Shown here one piece after another: positions 1 to 8,489 of a DNA stretch of 64,000 nucleotides. How positions within the stretch are numbered: position 1 is the stretch's first letter; each line of letters starts with the position of its first letter. Source of the stretch: CAYFZO01 sp965211995. Its GTDB lineage: Bacteria > Pseudomonadota > Gammaproteobacteria > Poriferisulfidales > Oxydemutatoraceae. The position numbers and the translations under genes are program-made. The notes below the pieces were generated by a model. That model searched no databases, was not told the origin of the DNA, and was given only the letters and a program-made list of their open reading frames with translations. Location: positions 1,116,001 through 1,180,000 of the forward strand of contig OZ243040.1 in assembly GCA_965211995.1 (NCBI GenBank), written 5' to 3'.

Positions 1-491
1 TCGGCGCCCATCTGGCGGATCGCTTCGAGAAACGGCAGGGACTCGATGTCGCCGACGGTGCCGCCGATCTCGACCAGCGCGACGTCGGCGCCGCCCGCGC
101 CCGCGCGCACCGCGGCCTTGATCTCGTCGGTGACGTGCGGGATCACCTGCACCGTGCCGCCGAGATAGTCGCCGCGGCGCTCCTTGCGGATGACGTTTTC
201 GTAGATCTGCCCGGTCGTGTAGTTGTTGTGCTTGCCCGCGCGAAACGCGACGAAGCGCTCGTAATGGCCGAGGTCGAGGTCGGTTTCGGCGCCGTCGGCG
301 GTGACGAACACCTCGCCGTGCTGATAGGGACTCATTGTCCCGGGATCGACGTTGATATACGGATCGAGTTTGGTCAGGCTGACCCGCAGACCGCGCGCTT
401 CAAGAATGGCTCCGATGGATGCGGAAGCGACGCCTTTGCCCAGAGAAGAAACTACGCCGCCCGTAACGAAGATAAATCGGCCAGTCGTCAT
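1..491 (-). CDS. pyrG: CTP synthase, N-terminal part (runs off window)
   Basis: CTP synthase makes CTP from UTP, ATP and glutamine in the cytoplasm. The visible ~163 residues are the start of the amidoligase domain. They begin MTTGRFIFVTGGVVSSLGKG, the P-loop of the family, and continue through DPYINVDPGTMSP and the GEVFVTADGAETDLDLGHYERF stretch. The ATG is at 491–489; the rest lies beyond the left edge. The gene is downstream of tilS on the same strand, with a copy of the 175-bp element between them, so any promoter of its own must lie in or beside that element. Identification is by direct recognition of the family sequence. Confidence 0.95.
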   Translation of the reverse strand, partial: MTTGRFIFVTGGVVSSLGKGVASASIGAILEARGLRVSLTKLDPYINVDPGTMSPYQHGEVFVTADGAETDLDLGHYERFVAFRAGKHNNYTTGQIYENVIRKERRGDYLGGTVQVIPHVTDEIKAAVRAGAGGADVALVEIGGTVGDIESLPFLEAIRQMGA

Positions 492-580
492 GGCGCACCA
501 ATATACCATACGCCCGCAGGACGCTGCGCGAGCCGCCGACGGCGAACACCGGACACGTTGAACTTCATCCTCGCACCGTG

Positions 581-754
581 CCGGAACCCAGTTTGAAGTG
601 CGGCGCCGGCCGTCATCCTCCGCCGCCCGCCCGCGCCGTCTTGGGTAGCTCCCCCCGCCGACCGGGTTGCGCCCGGCCGACTTTCCCCCGAGGGTGAAGT
701 GATTTTCAGCGGCCGAATCCGCTTGCTTTGGCCGCACTTCGGAGCGGCGGCGGG
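581..754 (-). repeat. 175-bp palindromic element, copy A (intergenic)
   Basis: This copy lies between the tilS stop and the pyrG start. The left inverted repeat is near 581–603 and the right near 732–750 (CCGCACTTCGGAG). The internal palindrome, GACCGGGTTGCGCCCGGCC, is near 660. The strand given is the sense in which other copies are read as protein. It is closest to copy B in tilS, sharing the unusual right end TTCGGAGCGGCGG, so the two may be a local duplication. Confidence 0.85.
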
Positions 755-764
755 CCCCGCCCGT

Positions 765-2192
765 TTATTCCGGCAACGGACTCCAGACGACGCGCAATTC
801 GTCGCCGAGATAAACCAAAGGCACGCGGTCGCGCTCCCACGGCGGCACGCCGAGTTCCTGAAAGACTTTTTTCAGCCGCTTGTGAAAGCGCCCGCCGGCG
901 TACGCGCATTTCTCTCCGCCGCGGCGCAGGCGCACGGTCAGCGCCGCGGCCTCGGTCAGTTCCGGCGCGCGTTCACGCAGTTGGCGCCAAGTCAGTTTGG
1001 CGTTGATCTCCGGCAGGTCGAGGTCGGTGCCGCAACGCCAGCGCCGTGCGCCCGCGGCGGCGGGCGGCGCGAGCGGCGTCATCGCGTACAACTTTCCGCG
1101 GTAATGGCGCACCTCGGCGCCGGGCCAGCGCGCCAGCGCGCCGGGGCCCGCGTCGCCGGACACCAAAACGCCGCTCAGGTGCAGCAGTTGCTTCTCCGAA
1201 GGCGTCGGCAGGCCGGCCCGCTCGAGCCAATGCCTCAGCACCGCTTTTTTCTCGGCGTCGTGCAACTCGAGACAGCGTGCGACCGACAAAGTGCCGCCGG
1301 CGTCGCGGCAATGCAGGTACCCCCGCCGTGCGACCCGGCCGATCAGTGCGCGGGCTTCGGCCTGATGACGCGCGGCGCGCGCCAGGGTTTCCCGCCACCC
1401 GGGCCAGCGTTCACACAGCACCGGCGCGAGCCGCCTCCGCACGTAATTGCGGTCGTAGCGCAAGTCATCGTTGGCGGGGTCGTCAAGCCATTCGAGACGG
1501 TGGTCGCGCGCGTACCGCTCGAGTTGTGCGCGCGTCGCGCCGAGCAGCGGGCGCACGATGCGCCCGGCGCCGAAGCGCGCACAGGCCGGCATGCCCGCGA
1601 GACCCGCGGGACCGCCGCCGCGCAGCAGTTGCAGCAAGACGGTCTCGGCCTGATCGTCGCGGTGGTGCGCCGTCATCAGCAGATCGCCGCTTTGCACCAG
1701 GGTTTTCAGCGCCGCGTAACGTGCGTCGCGCGCGGCTTCCTCCGGGCTGCGCTTGCGGGCGGCGGATGCCAGGCTGAAGTGCGGCGCCGGCCCGCCATCC
1801 GCCGCCGCCCGCCCGCATCGTCTTTGGTATTTCCCTTCACCGGCCGGGCTGCGCCCGCCCGGCTCCCCCTCGAGGAGCGAGTGATTTTCAGCGGCCCGCT
1901 CCGCTTGCTTTGACCGCGCTTCGGAGCGGCGGGCGGCGGCGTCAACGCGCAGGCACCGGCACGCGACGCCCAGCCGCTTCGCCGTGCGCCGGCAAAACCG
2001 CTCCCACTCGCCGGCGTCGGCGTGCAGGCCGTGGTTGACGTGCACGGCGACGAGTTCGGTGCGGGCGCGCGCCGGGCACTGCGACGCCATGTGCAGCAGC
2101 ACCGTCGAATCCACGCCGCCGCTGTACGCAATCAGCAGCCGGCGGGCGGCGAACTCAGCCGCGAAGCGGGCGATGCGCGCGTGCAGACACAC
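765..2192 (-). CDS. tilS: tRNA(Ile)-lysidine synthase with in-frame repeat insertion
   Basis: TilS modifies C34 of the AUA-reading tRNA-Ile to lysidine, an essential step in most bacteria. The N-terminal PP-loop SGGVDS is at residues 24–29, followed by HVNHGLHADA, the HHRDDQAET motif and the LEWLDDPAN/RNYVRR motifs. At 475 aa it is longer than usual. Residues about 88–145 are a translation of repeat copy B, sitting between the strand ending CRCLRVDAA and the helix EEAARDARYAAL, which are adjacent in other TilS proteins. Every catalytic motif is intact on either side, so the protein is probably functional with an extra surface loop. The start is a GTG close behind accA; a slightly different start is possible. 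Confidence 0.93.
   Translation of the reverse strand: MCLHARIARFAAEFAARRLLIAYSGGVDSTVLLHMASQCPARARTELVAVHVNHGLHADAGEWERFCRRTAKRLGVACRCLRVDAAARRSEARSKQAERAAENHSLLEGEPGGRSPAGEGKYQRRCGRAAADGGPAPHFSLASAARKRSPEEAARDARYAALKTLVQSGDLLMTAHHRDDQAETVLLQLLRGGGPAGLAGMPACARFGAGRIVRPLLGATRAQLERYARDHRLEWLDDPANDDLRYDRNYVRRRLAPVLCERWPGWRETLARAARHQAEARALIGRVARRGYLHCRDAGGTLSVARCLELHDAEKKAVLRHWLERAGLPTPSEKQLLHLSGVLVSGDAGPGALARWPGAEVRHYRGKLYAMTPLAPPAAAGARRWRCGTDLDLPEINAKLTWRQLRERAPELTEAAALTVRLRRGGEKCAYAGGRFHKRLKKVFQELGVPPWERDRVPLVYLGDELRVVWSPLPE
1763..1932 (-). repeat. 175-bp element, copy B, in frame inside tilS
   Basis: Terminal inverted repeats lie near 1763–1783 and 1912–1932, and the GC-rich palindrome near 1840. 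It reads in the tilS frame as SEARSKQAERAAENHSLLEG and onward to PAPHFSLASA, the same frame and orientation used in secA, mutT–thiE and pilL. There are no stop codons in that frame. Confidence 0.9.
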
Positions 2193-2196
2193 CGCC

Positions 2197-3225
2197 TCAA
2201 CCGATCTGAAAGTGGCCGACGTTCACAAACTTCTGATAACGCGCTTCGAGCAGTTTGTCGATTTCCATCGCCTGCAGCCGTTCCAGCCGTGCCGACAACG
2301 TGTTGCGCAACAGTGAACACAGTTGCGGAAAGTCGCGGTGCGCGCCGCCCAGAGGCTCGGCGACGACTTCGTCTATCAGGCCGAGGCGGTCGAGACGGTC
2401 GGAAGTGATGCCGAGCGCGGCGGCGGCGATCTCAGCCTTGCCGGCGTCCTTCCACAGGATCGCCGCGCAGCCTTCGGGCGAGATGACCGAATAGGTGCTG
2501 TATTGCAGCATCAGCAGACAGTCGGCGACGCCGATTGCGAGCGCGCCGCCCGACCCGCCCTCGCCGATGACGGTGCCGATGATCGGCGTTCTGAGCTGCG
2601 ACATGATCCGGAGGTTGACCGCAATCGCCTCGCTCTGACCGCGCTCCTCGGCGTCTATGCCCGGGTAGGCGCCCGGCGTGTCAATGAACGCGAGCACCGG
2701 CAGGTTGAAACGCTCCGCGGTTGTGAACAGCCGCCGCGCCTTGCGGTAGCCCTCGGGTTTCGGCATGCCGAAGTTGCGCCGGACTTTCTCTTCGGTGTCG
2801 CGCCCTTTCTGGTGACCGACGACCGCGACCGGCTTGCCGTTGAAGCGCGCGATGCCGATGACCATCGCCGGGTCGTCGGCGAACTGGCGGTCGCCGTGCA
2901 GTTCTTCAAAGTCCGTGAACAGCGCCGCGACGTAGTCGAGGGTATAGGGGCGGCTGGGGTGGCGCGCAAGTTGCGAGATCTGCCACGCGCTGAGGCCGGA
3001 ATAGATCGTCTCCTTGAGTTTCCCGCATTTCTTCTCGAGTTCCCGGATCTCGTGGTCCAGGTCCAGCGGCGTGCCGCCGGCCGTGCCGCCAACATTTGAC
3101 ATCCGCCGCAACTCCGACAACTTGGATTCGAGTTCGGCGATCGGCTGCTCGAATTCGAGGTAGTCGAACGCATGGCTCGCGGCCGGCGCCGCGGGCTTGC
3201 CGGTATTTTCCTGGATGTGCGCCAT
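2197..3225 (-). CDS. accA: Acetyl-CoA carboxylase carboxyltransferase subunit alpha
   Basis: AccA pairs with AccD to transfer the carboxyl group from biotin to acetyl-CoA, the first committed step of fatty acid synthesis. The family start FDYLEFEQPIAELESKL is followed by YTLDYVAALFTDFEELHGDR, FIDTPGAYPG and the oxyanion/active-site segment IGEGGSGGALAIGVAD. I chose the ATG at 3225 (MAHIQENTG), giving 342 aa. A TTG 33 bp further upstream is in frame but has no family support. accD is not in the window. The gene lies in the usual order between dnaE and tilS. Confidence 0.95.
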   Translation of the reverse strand: MAHIQENTGKPAAPAASHAFDYLEFEQPIAELESKLSELRRMSNVGGTAGGTPLDLDHEIRELEKKCGKLKETIYSGLSAWQISQLARHPSRPYTLDYVAALFTDFEELHGDRQFADDPAMVIGIARFNGKPVAVVGHQKGRDTEEKVRRNFGMPKPEGYRKARRLFTTAERFNLPVLAFIDTPGAYPGIDAEERGQSEAIAVNLRIMSQLRTPIIGTVIGEGGSGGALAIGVADCLLMLQYSTYSVISPEGCAAILWKDAGKAEIAAAALGITSDRLDRLGLIDEVVAEPLGGAHRDFPQLCSLLRNTLSARLERLQAMEIDKLLEARYQKFVNVGHFQIG

Positions 3226-3276
3226 GTGCAGAATTTTAGGTGACGGCCGACCGTTCAAGCAGCCGTCATTTTACCT

Positions 3277-6200
3277 TCAATAAATCAAACGCACGTCGCG
3301 GACGCCGGCGAGACTTTCGACGCGGCGGAACAATTCGCCGCAAGGCTTGATCCGCCAGCCTTCCCCGAGCGCGAGTTCGGTGCGGGCGCCGGCGGCCGTC
3401 TTGAGGCGCACCCGCACCGGGCATCTGCCGTCGGCGACGAACGGCTCGAGCAGCGCCTTGAGCCGCGCCGAAAACCCGGCGGACAGCGTCGCCGCGTCGA
3501 GGCTGAGCGCCAGCGATTTGGCGAACCTGAGGCGCGCCTGGTCGAGCGTGAGCACGCGCTTCGCGTACCAGCGGCTGGTCTCGCGCACCACGTCGAAAAG
3601 TTTGCGGCCCTCGACCACGACCACGCCTGCGTGCGCAAGCACGGCGCCGTACTCGGCGTAGTCCTCGTCGTACATCCTGAACGTGACGCGCTGGCTGCCG
3701 TCGTCGAGCATGAACACCGCGCCGCGGCCGCGCTGCCCCTTGCGCTTGACGCCGACGATGACGCCGGCGAGGCGATGCATCGGCGCCTGATTGCGCGGGC
3801 CCTTGAACGCCGCGATGCCGGCTTCGTCGCTCAAGCGCCACCCGACCATGCACCGCAGTTCCCGTTCGCACCGCGCGACCGGATGCTCGCTCAGATAAAA
3901 GCCGAGCACGCCTTTCTCGAGGTGCAGCAGACGTTCGCGCTCGTCGCCGTCGGGCGCTTCGCCGAGGCCCTCGCCGGGCGCCGCGGGCAGCGCGGCGTCT
4001 GCGCTTTCGCCCGCGCCGGCGGCGTCAAACAAGCCGTCCTGCCCGGCGAGTTGGTCGCGCGCGCACGCTTCGGCGCGGCTGTACACCGCGTCCAATCTGC
4101 GCAACATTCCGGCGCGCGTGTGCCCGAGACCATCGAGCGCGCCGGCGTGCAGCAACGGTTCGATCACGCTCTTCCTGACCTTGTGCGGAATTACGCGCAC
4201 GCACAGATCCATCAGCGACTGATACTCCCCGCCCGCCGCGCGCTCGTCGAGAATGCACTGCACCATCGCGGTGCCGACGGTGCGCACCGCACCGAGGCCG
4301 TACACGACGGTGGCGTCGTCGAGCACCGTGAAGCCGCCGTGCGAGCGGTTCACGTCCGGCGGCTTGACCGCGAGCCCCATCGCGCGGCATTCGTACGCCA
4401 TCTCGACAACCTTGTCGGTATTGCGCATGTCCGCGGTCAGCACCGCGGCCATGAACGCCGCCGGGTGATGGGTCTTGAACCACGCGGTCTGATAGGCGAT
4501 CAGCGCGTAGGCGGTCGAATGCGCCTTGTTGAAGCCGTAGCCCGCGAAGTGCTCGATCAGGGTGAAGATGTGCACCGCGATGCGGTGCTCGACGCCGCGC
4601 GCGACCGCGCCGCTGACGAAGTCGTTCTTCTGCTTGTTCATCTCCTCGGGCAGTTTCTTGCCCATCGCGCGGCGCAGGATGTCGGCGGCGCCGAGCGTGT
4701 AGCCCGACAGTTCGCGCGCGATCTGCATCACTTGCTCCTGGTACAGGATCACGCCGTAGGTCGGGCGCAGGATCGGCTCGACGCTCGGGTGCCAATACTC
4801 CACCGCCGCGCCGTGCTTGCGCTTGATGTAGTCCTCGACCATGCCCGATTGCAACGGGCCCGGCCGGTGCAGCGCGAGCAACGCGACGAGGTCCTCGAAG
4901 CGGTCGGGCTTGAGGCTTTTGATCAGGCTGCGGATGCCGTCGGATTCGAGTTGGAACACCGCCCGGGTCGCGCCGGTCTGCAGGAAGCGGTAAACCTCGG
5001 CGTCGTCGAGCGGGAGTTTCTCGAGCACGACGTCCTCGCCGGTGTAGTCCTTGACGATGTCAACCGCGCGCTGGAGCACGGTCAGCGTCCTGAGGCCGAG
5101 GAAGTCGAACTTGACGAGGCCGATGGTTTCGAGGTCTTTCATATCGAGTTGGGTGAGCACGGTCGGGTCTTTGTATTCGCAGTACAAGGCGGTGTATTCG
5201 GTCAGCGGCTGCGGCGAAATAATCACGCCGCCGGCGTGGGTGCCGGGGTTGCGCACCAGCCCCTCGAGGCGGCGGCCGATGTCGAGGATCTCCCGCGCCT
5301 TGTCGTCGACGCGGTACTGCTGCTTGAGTTCGGGCGACTTCGCGAGCGCTTCGTCGAGCGTGATGTTGAGGTCGTCGGGGATCAACTTGGCGAGTTGGTC
5401 AACGTAGCCGTAGGGATTGCCGAGCACGCGCCCGACGTCGCGCACCACAATGCGCGCGGCGAGGCGCCCGAAGGTGATGATCTGGCAAACCTTGTCGCGC
5501 CCGTAACGCTCGGCGACGTACTCGATCACCCGGTCGCGGTTGTCCATGCAAAAGTCAATGTCGAAGTCGGGCGGCGAGACCCGCTCCGGGTTCAGGAAGC
5601 GCTCGAACAGCAAGCCGTACTCGATCGGGTCGAGTTCGGTGATGCCGAGCGCGTAAGCCGTGAGCGAACCGGCGCCCGAACCGCGCCCGGGCCCGACCGG
5701 GATGCGCTGCTCCTTCGCCCAGCGCACAAAATCGGCGACGATCAGAAAGTAGCCGGCGTAACCCATGCGCAGGATGATGTCGAGTTCCTGTGCGAGCCGG
5801 CGCGCGTAGATCTCGCCGGACTCGAGCACGTCGGCGCCGAGCCGGCGCTTCAGCCCCGCGTGCGCCTGCGCGGTCAGGTGCCGCTGCTCGGTCACGCCCG
5901 GCGGCAACTCGGAGTCCGGCAGCAAGACGTCGCCGTGCTCCAGAAACACGGTGCAGCGCCTGGCGATCTCGGCGGCGTTGGTCAGCGCCTCGGGCGCCGG
6001 CGAGAACAACTCGCGCATCTCGTCGTCGCTTCTGAAATACTGGCGGCGGCTGTGGCGGCGCAGGCGCGCGGCGTCCTTGAGGGTGTAGCCGCCCTGGGCG
6101 ATGCACACGCGCACCTCGTGCGCGTCAAAATCGCCTTCTTCGAGGAAACACACGTCGTTGGTCGCGACCAGCGGCAACCGCGCGCGCGCCGCAAGCGGCA

Positions 6201-6798
6201 GCACGCGGTTGAAATAAGCGTTCTCGCCTTCGCGTTCGGTGCGGTACACCTCCAGGTAATAGCGCCCGGGAAAAACGCGCTTCCAGAACTGCGCCGCGGC
6301 GGCGGCTTTGGCCGCGTTGCCCGCGAGCAGATGACGCCCGACGTCGCCGCGCACGCCGCCCGACAAGATAATCAAGCCGGCGCCGTATTCCTCGAACCAT
6401 TCGCGCCGCGCCAACGGCCCTTCGTACACCCGCCCTTCCAGATAGGTGCGCGTCACCAACTGCGTCAGATTGCGGTAGCCGGCGTTGTTCATGCACAAGG
6501 CGACGACCGAGCAGAAATCCTCGTCGCCCCTTCTGACGACGGGGGCGCCGGGGACGCAGGCGGCGGGCGCAGCGGCGTCGCCGTCGAGGAGCAGCCTGAG
6601 TTCACAGCCGATGATCGGCTTGACGCCGTGCTTGACCGCGGCGTGATAGAACTTGACCGCGCCGAACAGGTTGCCGACGTCGGTCAGCGCCGCCGCCGGG
6701 GCGCCGACGGCGGCGGCGTGCGCGGCCAAGTCCCCGACCCTGAGCAGTCCGTCCGACAGCGAATACTCGGAGTGCAGGTGCAGATGGACGAAACTCAC
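3277..6798 (-). CDS. dnaE: DNA polymerase III subunit alpha
   Basis: This is the catalytic subunit of the replicative polymerase. The N-terminus MSFVHLHLHSEYSLSDG is the PHP domain and the polymerase active site PDFDIDF is at about residues 409–415. The fingers and Cys/Gly-rich motifs (GPGRGSGAGS, GYGFNKAHSTAYA) are intact, and OB-fold and C-terminal domains follow. At 1173 aa it is the normal length for the DnaE1 type (E. coli 1160). The start is GTG, overlapping the rnhB stop as GTGA, so translation is probably coupled. No proofreading exonuclease domain is fused; epsilon must be elsewhere. Confidence 0.97.
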   Translation of the reverse strand: MSFVHLHLHSEYSLSDGLLRVGDLAAHAAAVGAPAAALTDVGNLFGAVKFYHAAVKHGVKPIIGCELRLLLDGDAAAPAACVPGAPVVRRGDEDFCSVVALCMNNAGYRNLTQLVTRTYLEGRVYEGPLARREWFEEYGAGLIILSGGVRGDVGRHLLAGNAAKAAAAAQFWKRVFPGRYYLEVYRTEREGENAYFNRVLPLAARARLPLVATNDVCFLEEGDFDAHEVRVCIAQGGYTLKDAARLRRHSRRQYFRSDDEMRELFSPAPEALTNAAEIARRCTVFLEHGDVLLPDSELPPGVTEQRHLTAQAHAGLKRRLGADVLESGEIYARRLAQELDIILRMGYAGYFLIVADFVRWAKEQRIPVGPGRGSGAGSLTAYALGITELDPIEYGLLFERFLNPERVSPPDFDIDFCMDNRDRVIEYVAERYGRDKVCQIITFGRLAARIVVRDVGRVLGNPYGYVDQLAKLIPDDLNITLDEALAKSPELKQQYRVDDKAREILDIGRRLEGLVRNPGTHAGGVIISPQPLTEYTALYCEYKDPTVLTQLDMKDLETIGLVKFDFLGLRTLTVLQRAVDIVKDYTGEDVVLEKLPLDDAEVYRFLQTGATRAVFQLESDGIRSLIKSLKPDRFEDLVALLALHRPGPLQSGMVEDYIKRKHGAAVEYWHPSVEPILRPTYGVILYQEQVMQIARELSGYTLGAADILRRAMGKKLPEEMNKQKNDFVSGAVARGVEHRIAVHIFTLIEHFAGYGFNKAHSTAYALIAYQTAWFKTHHPAAFMAAVLTADMRNTDKVVEMAYECRAMGLAVKPPDVNRSHGGFTVLDDATVVYGLGAVRTVGTAMVQCILDERAAGGEYQSLMDLCVRVIPHKVRKSVIEPLLHAGALDGLGHTRAGMLRRLDAVYSRAEACARDQLAGQDGLFDAAGAGESADAALPAAPGEGLGEAPDGDERERLLHLEKGVLGFYLSEHPVARCERELRCMVGWRLSDEAGIAAFKGPRNQAPMHRLAGVIVGVKRKGQRGRGAVFMLDDGSQRVTFRMYDEDYAEYGAVLAHAGVVVVEGRKLFDVVRETSRWYAKRVLTLDQARLRFAKSLALSLDAATLSAGFSARLKALLEPFVADGRCPVRVRLKTAAGARTELALGEGWRIKPCGELFRRVESLAGVRDVRLIY

Positions 6799-7454
6799 GG
6801 CGACGCCTCCGTGCGCACGCCGGCTGCCGCGTCGAGCCTTTCCCTGACGGGGCGGTAGGATTTTCTGTGCGCGTCGCAGACGCCGTACCGGTCCAACTTG
6901 CGAATGTGCTCCCGGGTCGGATAACCCTTGTGTGCGGCAAAGTTATACACCGGATAATGCTCGTGCAGTTGCAGCATCTCCCGGTCTCTTTCGACTTTGG
7001 CGACGATCGACGCGGCGCTGACGACTTCGACGCGGTCGTCGCCGCCGACCACCGCGCAGCAAGGCAGATCGAGATCGGGCACGCGGTCGCCGTCCACCAG
7101 CACCAGGTCGGGCGTCACCGCGAGCGCCGCGAGCGCACGCGCCATCGCGAGCAAACTCGCGTGCAGGATGTTCATCTCGTCTATCTCCGCGACCTCGGCG
7201 CGCCCGACCGCACAGGCCACGGCCTCGCGCCTGACGGCGCGGTGCAGACGGACGCGGCGAGCGGCGCCGAGTTGCTTTGAATCGCGGTATCTGCGCGGGC
7301 GCCGCGCGCGCGGCAGGATCACCGCCGCCGCGATCACCGGGCCGGCGAGCGTGCCGCGCCCGGCTTCATCCACGCCGGCGATCATCTCGGCGTCGAAATC
7401 CGGCAGCGCCTCGCCTTTGGCAAAAAATCTTTTCGCTGTCGTGTTCACTGCCAT
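6795..7454 (-). CDS. rnhB: Ribonuclease HII
   Basis: RNase HII cleaves RNA in RNA–DNA hybrids and starts removal of misincorporated ribonucleotides. The signature IAGVDEAGRGTLAGP is at about residues 25–39, with its first acidic catalytic residue, followed by DSKQL, the VSAASIVAKVERD motif and GYPTREH near the C-terminus. The 219 aa include an N-terminal extension of roughly 20 residues; a start nearer the DEAGRG motif cannot be excluded. The stop overlaps the dnaE start by 4 nt. Divergently oriented to gnnA, with about 85 bp between them to hold both promoters. Confidence 0.94.
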   Translation of the reverse strand: MAVNTTAKRFFAKGEALPDFDAEMIAGVDEAGRGTLAGPVIAAAVILPRARRPRRYRDSKQLGAARRVRLHRAVRREAVACAVGRAEVAEIDEMNILHASLLAMARALAALAVTPDLVLVDGDRVPDLDLPCCAVVGGDDRVEVVSAASIVAKVERDREMLQLHEHYPVYNFAAHKGYPTREHIRKLDRYGVCDAHRKSYRPVRERLDAAAGVRTEASP

Positions 7455-7539
7455 AGCCCCTGTCGCCAGGCGTTATCATAGGCCGACCGTCGCCGCGGGA
7501 ATCACGCCGCGGCGACGGTCGGCAATCCCTCGAAAACCA

Positions 7540-8457
7540 ATGTCAACTCTCAACTGCGGCGTCATCGGAACCGGCTACCTCGGCAAATTCCACGCCGAAA
7601 AGTACGCGCGCATCGCGGATTGTGAACTGGTCGCGGTCGCGGACGTCAAAGAACAAACGTGCCGCGAAGTCGCCGCCGAACATTCTACCGCGCCCGTCGC
7701 CGACTACCGCGAACTGCTGGGGAAACTCGACGCGGTCAGCGTGGCGACGCCGACCGCGACGCACCATCGAATCGCGCGCGACTTCCTCGAAAACGGCGCG
7801 CACGTATTGGTCGAAAAACCGATGGCGGCCTCGCTCGACGAAGCCGACGAATTGATCGAGGCCGCCGCACGCAACCACAGGCTGCTGCAGATCGGGCACC
7901 TCGAACGCTTCAACCCAGCGCTGCTCGCGCTCGGCGAGGCGCCGCTCGACCCGGTGTTCGTCGAAAGCACGCGCCTGATGCCGCTCACTCAGCGCGACCA
8001 GGGCACCTGTGTCATCCTCGACCTGATGATCCACGACCTCGACATCATCCTGAACCTGGTGCCGTCCGAGATCGCCGACGTCCGCGCCAACGGCGCCGAG
8101 ATCCTGTCGCGCGGGGTGGACATCGCCAACACCCGCATCGAATTCGTCAACGGCTGCACCGCCAACGTCACGGCGAGCCGCATCAGCCGCAAGATTGAAC
8201 GCAAACTGCGCCTGTTCAAAAAAGACAGATATTTCTCGATCGACCTGTATCACAACCGCTGCACCACCTGCCGCAAGGGCGGCGGGCGCGACGTCGAATG
8301 TGACGAGCGCTCGTTCCCCGAGGCCGACGCGCTGCGGGTCGAGATCGAACATTTCCTCGGGTGCATCCGCGCCGGGCGGCAACCGCTGGTCGGCGGCCGC
8401 GAAGGACGCCGCGCGCTCGACGCCGCGATCCGCGTCGCGGCCGCGCTGGCGCGCTGA
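7540..8457 (+). CDS. gnnA: Gfo/Idh/MocA oxidoreductase, probable UDP-GlcNAc 3-dehydrogenase (GnnA)
   Basis: The N-terminal Rossmann fold begins CGVIGTGYLGKFHAEKYARI, with EKPMAAS and the catalytic-region HDLDI typical of the family. It is immediately followed by an aminotransferase and lpxB. In Acidithiobacillus ferrooxidans the same pair, gnnA–gnnB, lies beside lpxB and converts UDP-GlcNAc to its 3-amino derivative (UDP-GlcNAc3N) for lipid A. By that context this enzyme would oxidise the sugar C3 hydroxyl with NAD+. The ATG at 7540 gives 305 aa. A Cys cluster, RCTTCRKGGGRDVEC, lies near residue 240; whether it binds metal is unknown. The oxidoreductase family is certain; the substrate is inferred from the neighbourhood. 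Confidence 0.82.
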   Translation: MSTLNCGVIGTGYLGKFHAEKYARIADCELVAVADVKEQTCREVAAEHSTAPVADYRELLGKLDAVSVATPTATHHRIARDFLENGAHVLVEKPMAASLDEADELIEAAARNHRLLQIGHLERFNPALLALGEAPLDPVFVESTRLMPLTQRDQGTCVILDLMIHDLDIILNLVPSEIADVRANGAEILSRGVDIANTRIEFVNGCTANVTASRISRKIERKLRLFKKDRYFSIDLYHNRCTTCRKGGGRDVECDERSFPEADALRVEIEHFLGCIRAGRQPLVGGREGRRALDAAIRVAAALAR

Positions 8458-8489
8458 GCGCCGGCGTTAATGATCTGGCGCCGGTAACC

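Noticed and set aside
581..754. Integron attC sites
   Set aside because: The ends do not show the RYYYAAC/GTTRRRY core and there is no integrase; copies lie inside ORFs and not between cassettes.
2197..3258. TTG start for accA
   Set aside because: It adds 11 residues with no family match; the ATG at 3225 is closer to the conserved start.
3631..6858. A 1075-codon open frame on the plus strand
   Set aside because: It is the antisense shadow of dnaE; high GC at third positions keeps the opposite frame open. It has no ribosome site or family motif.
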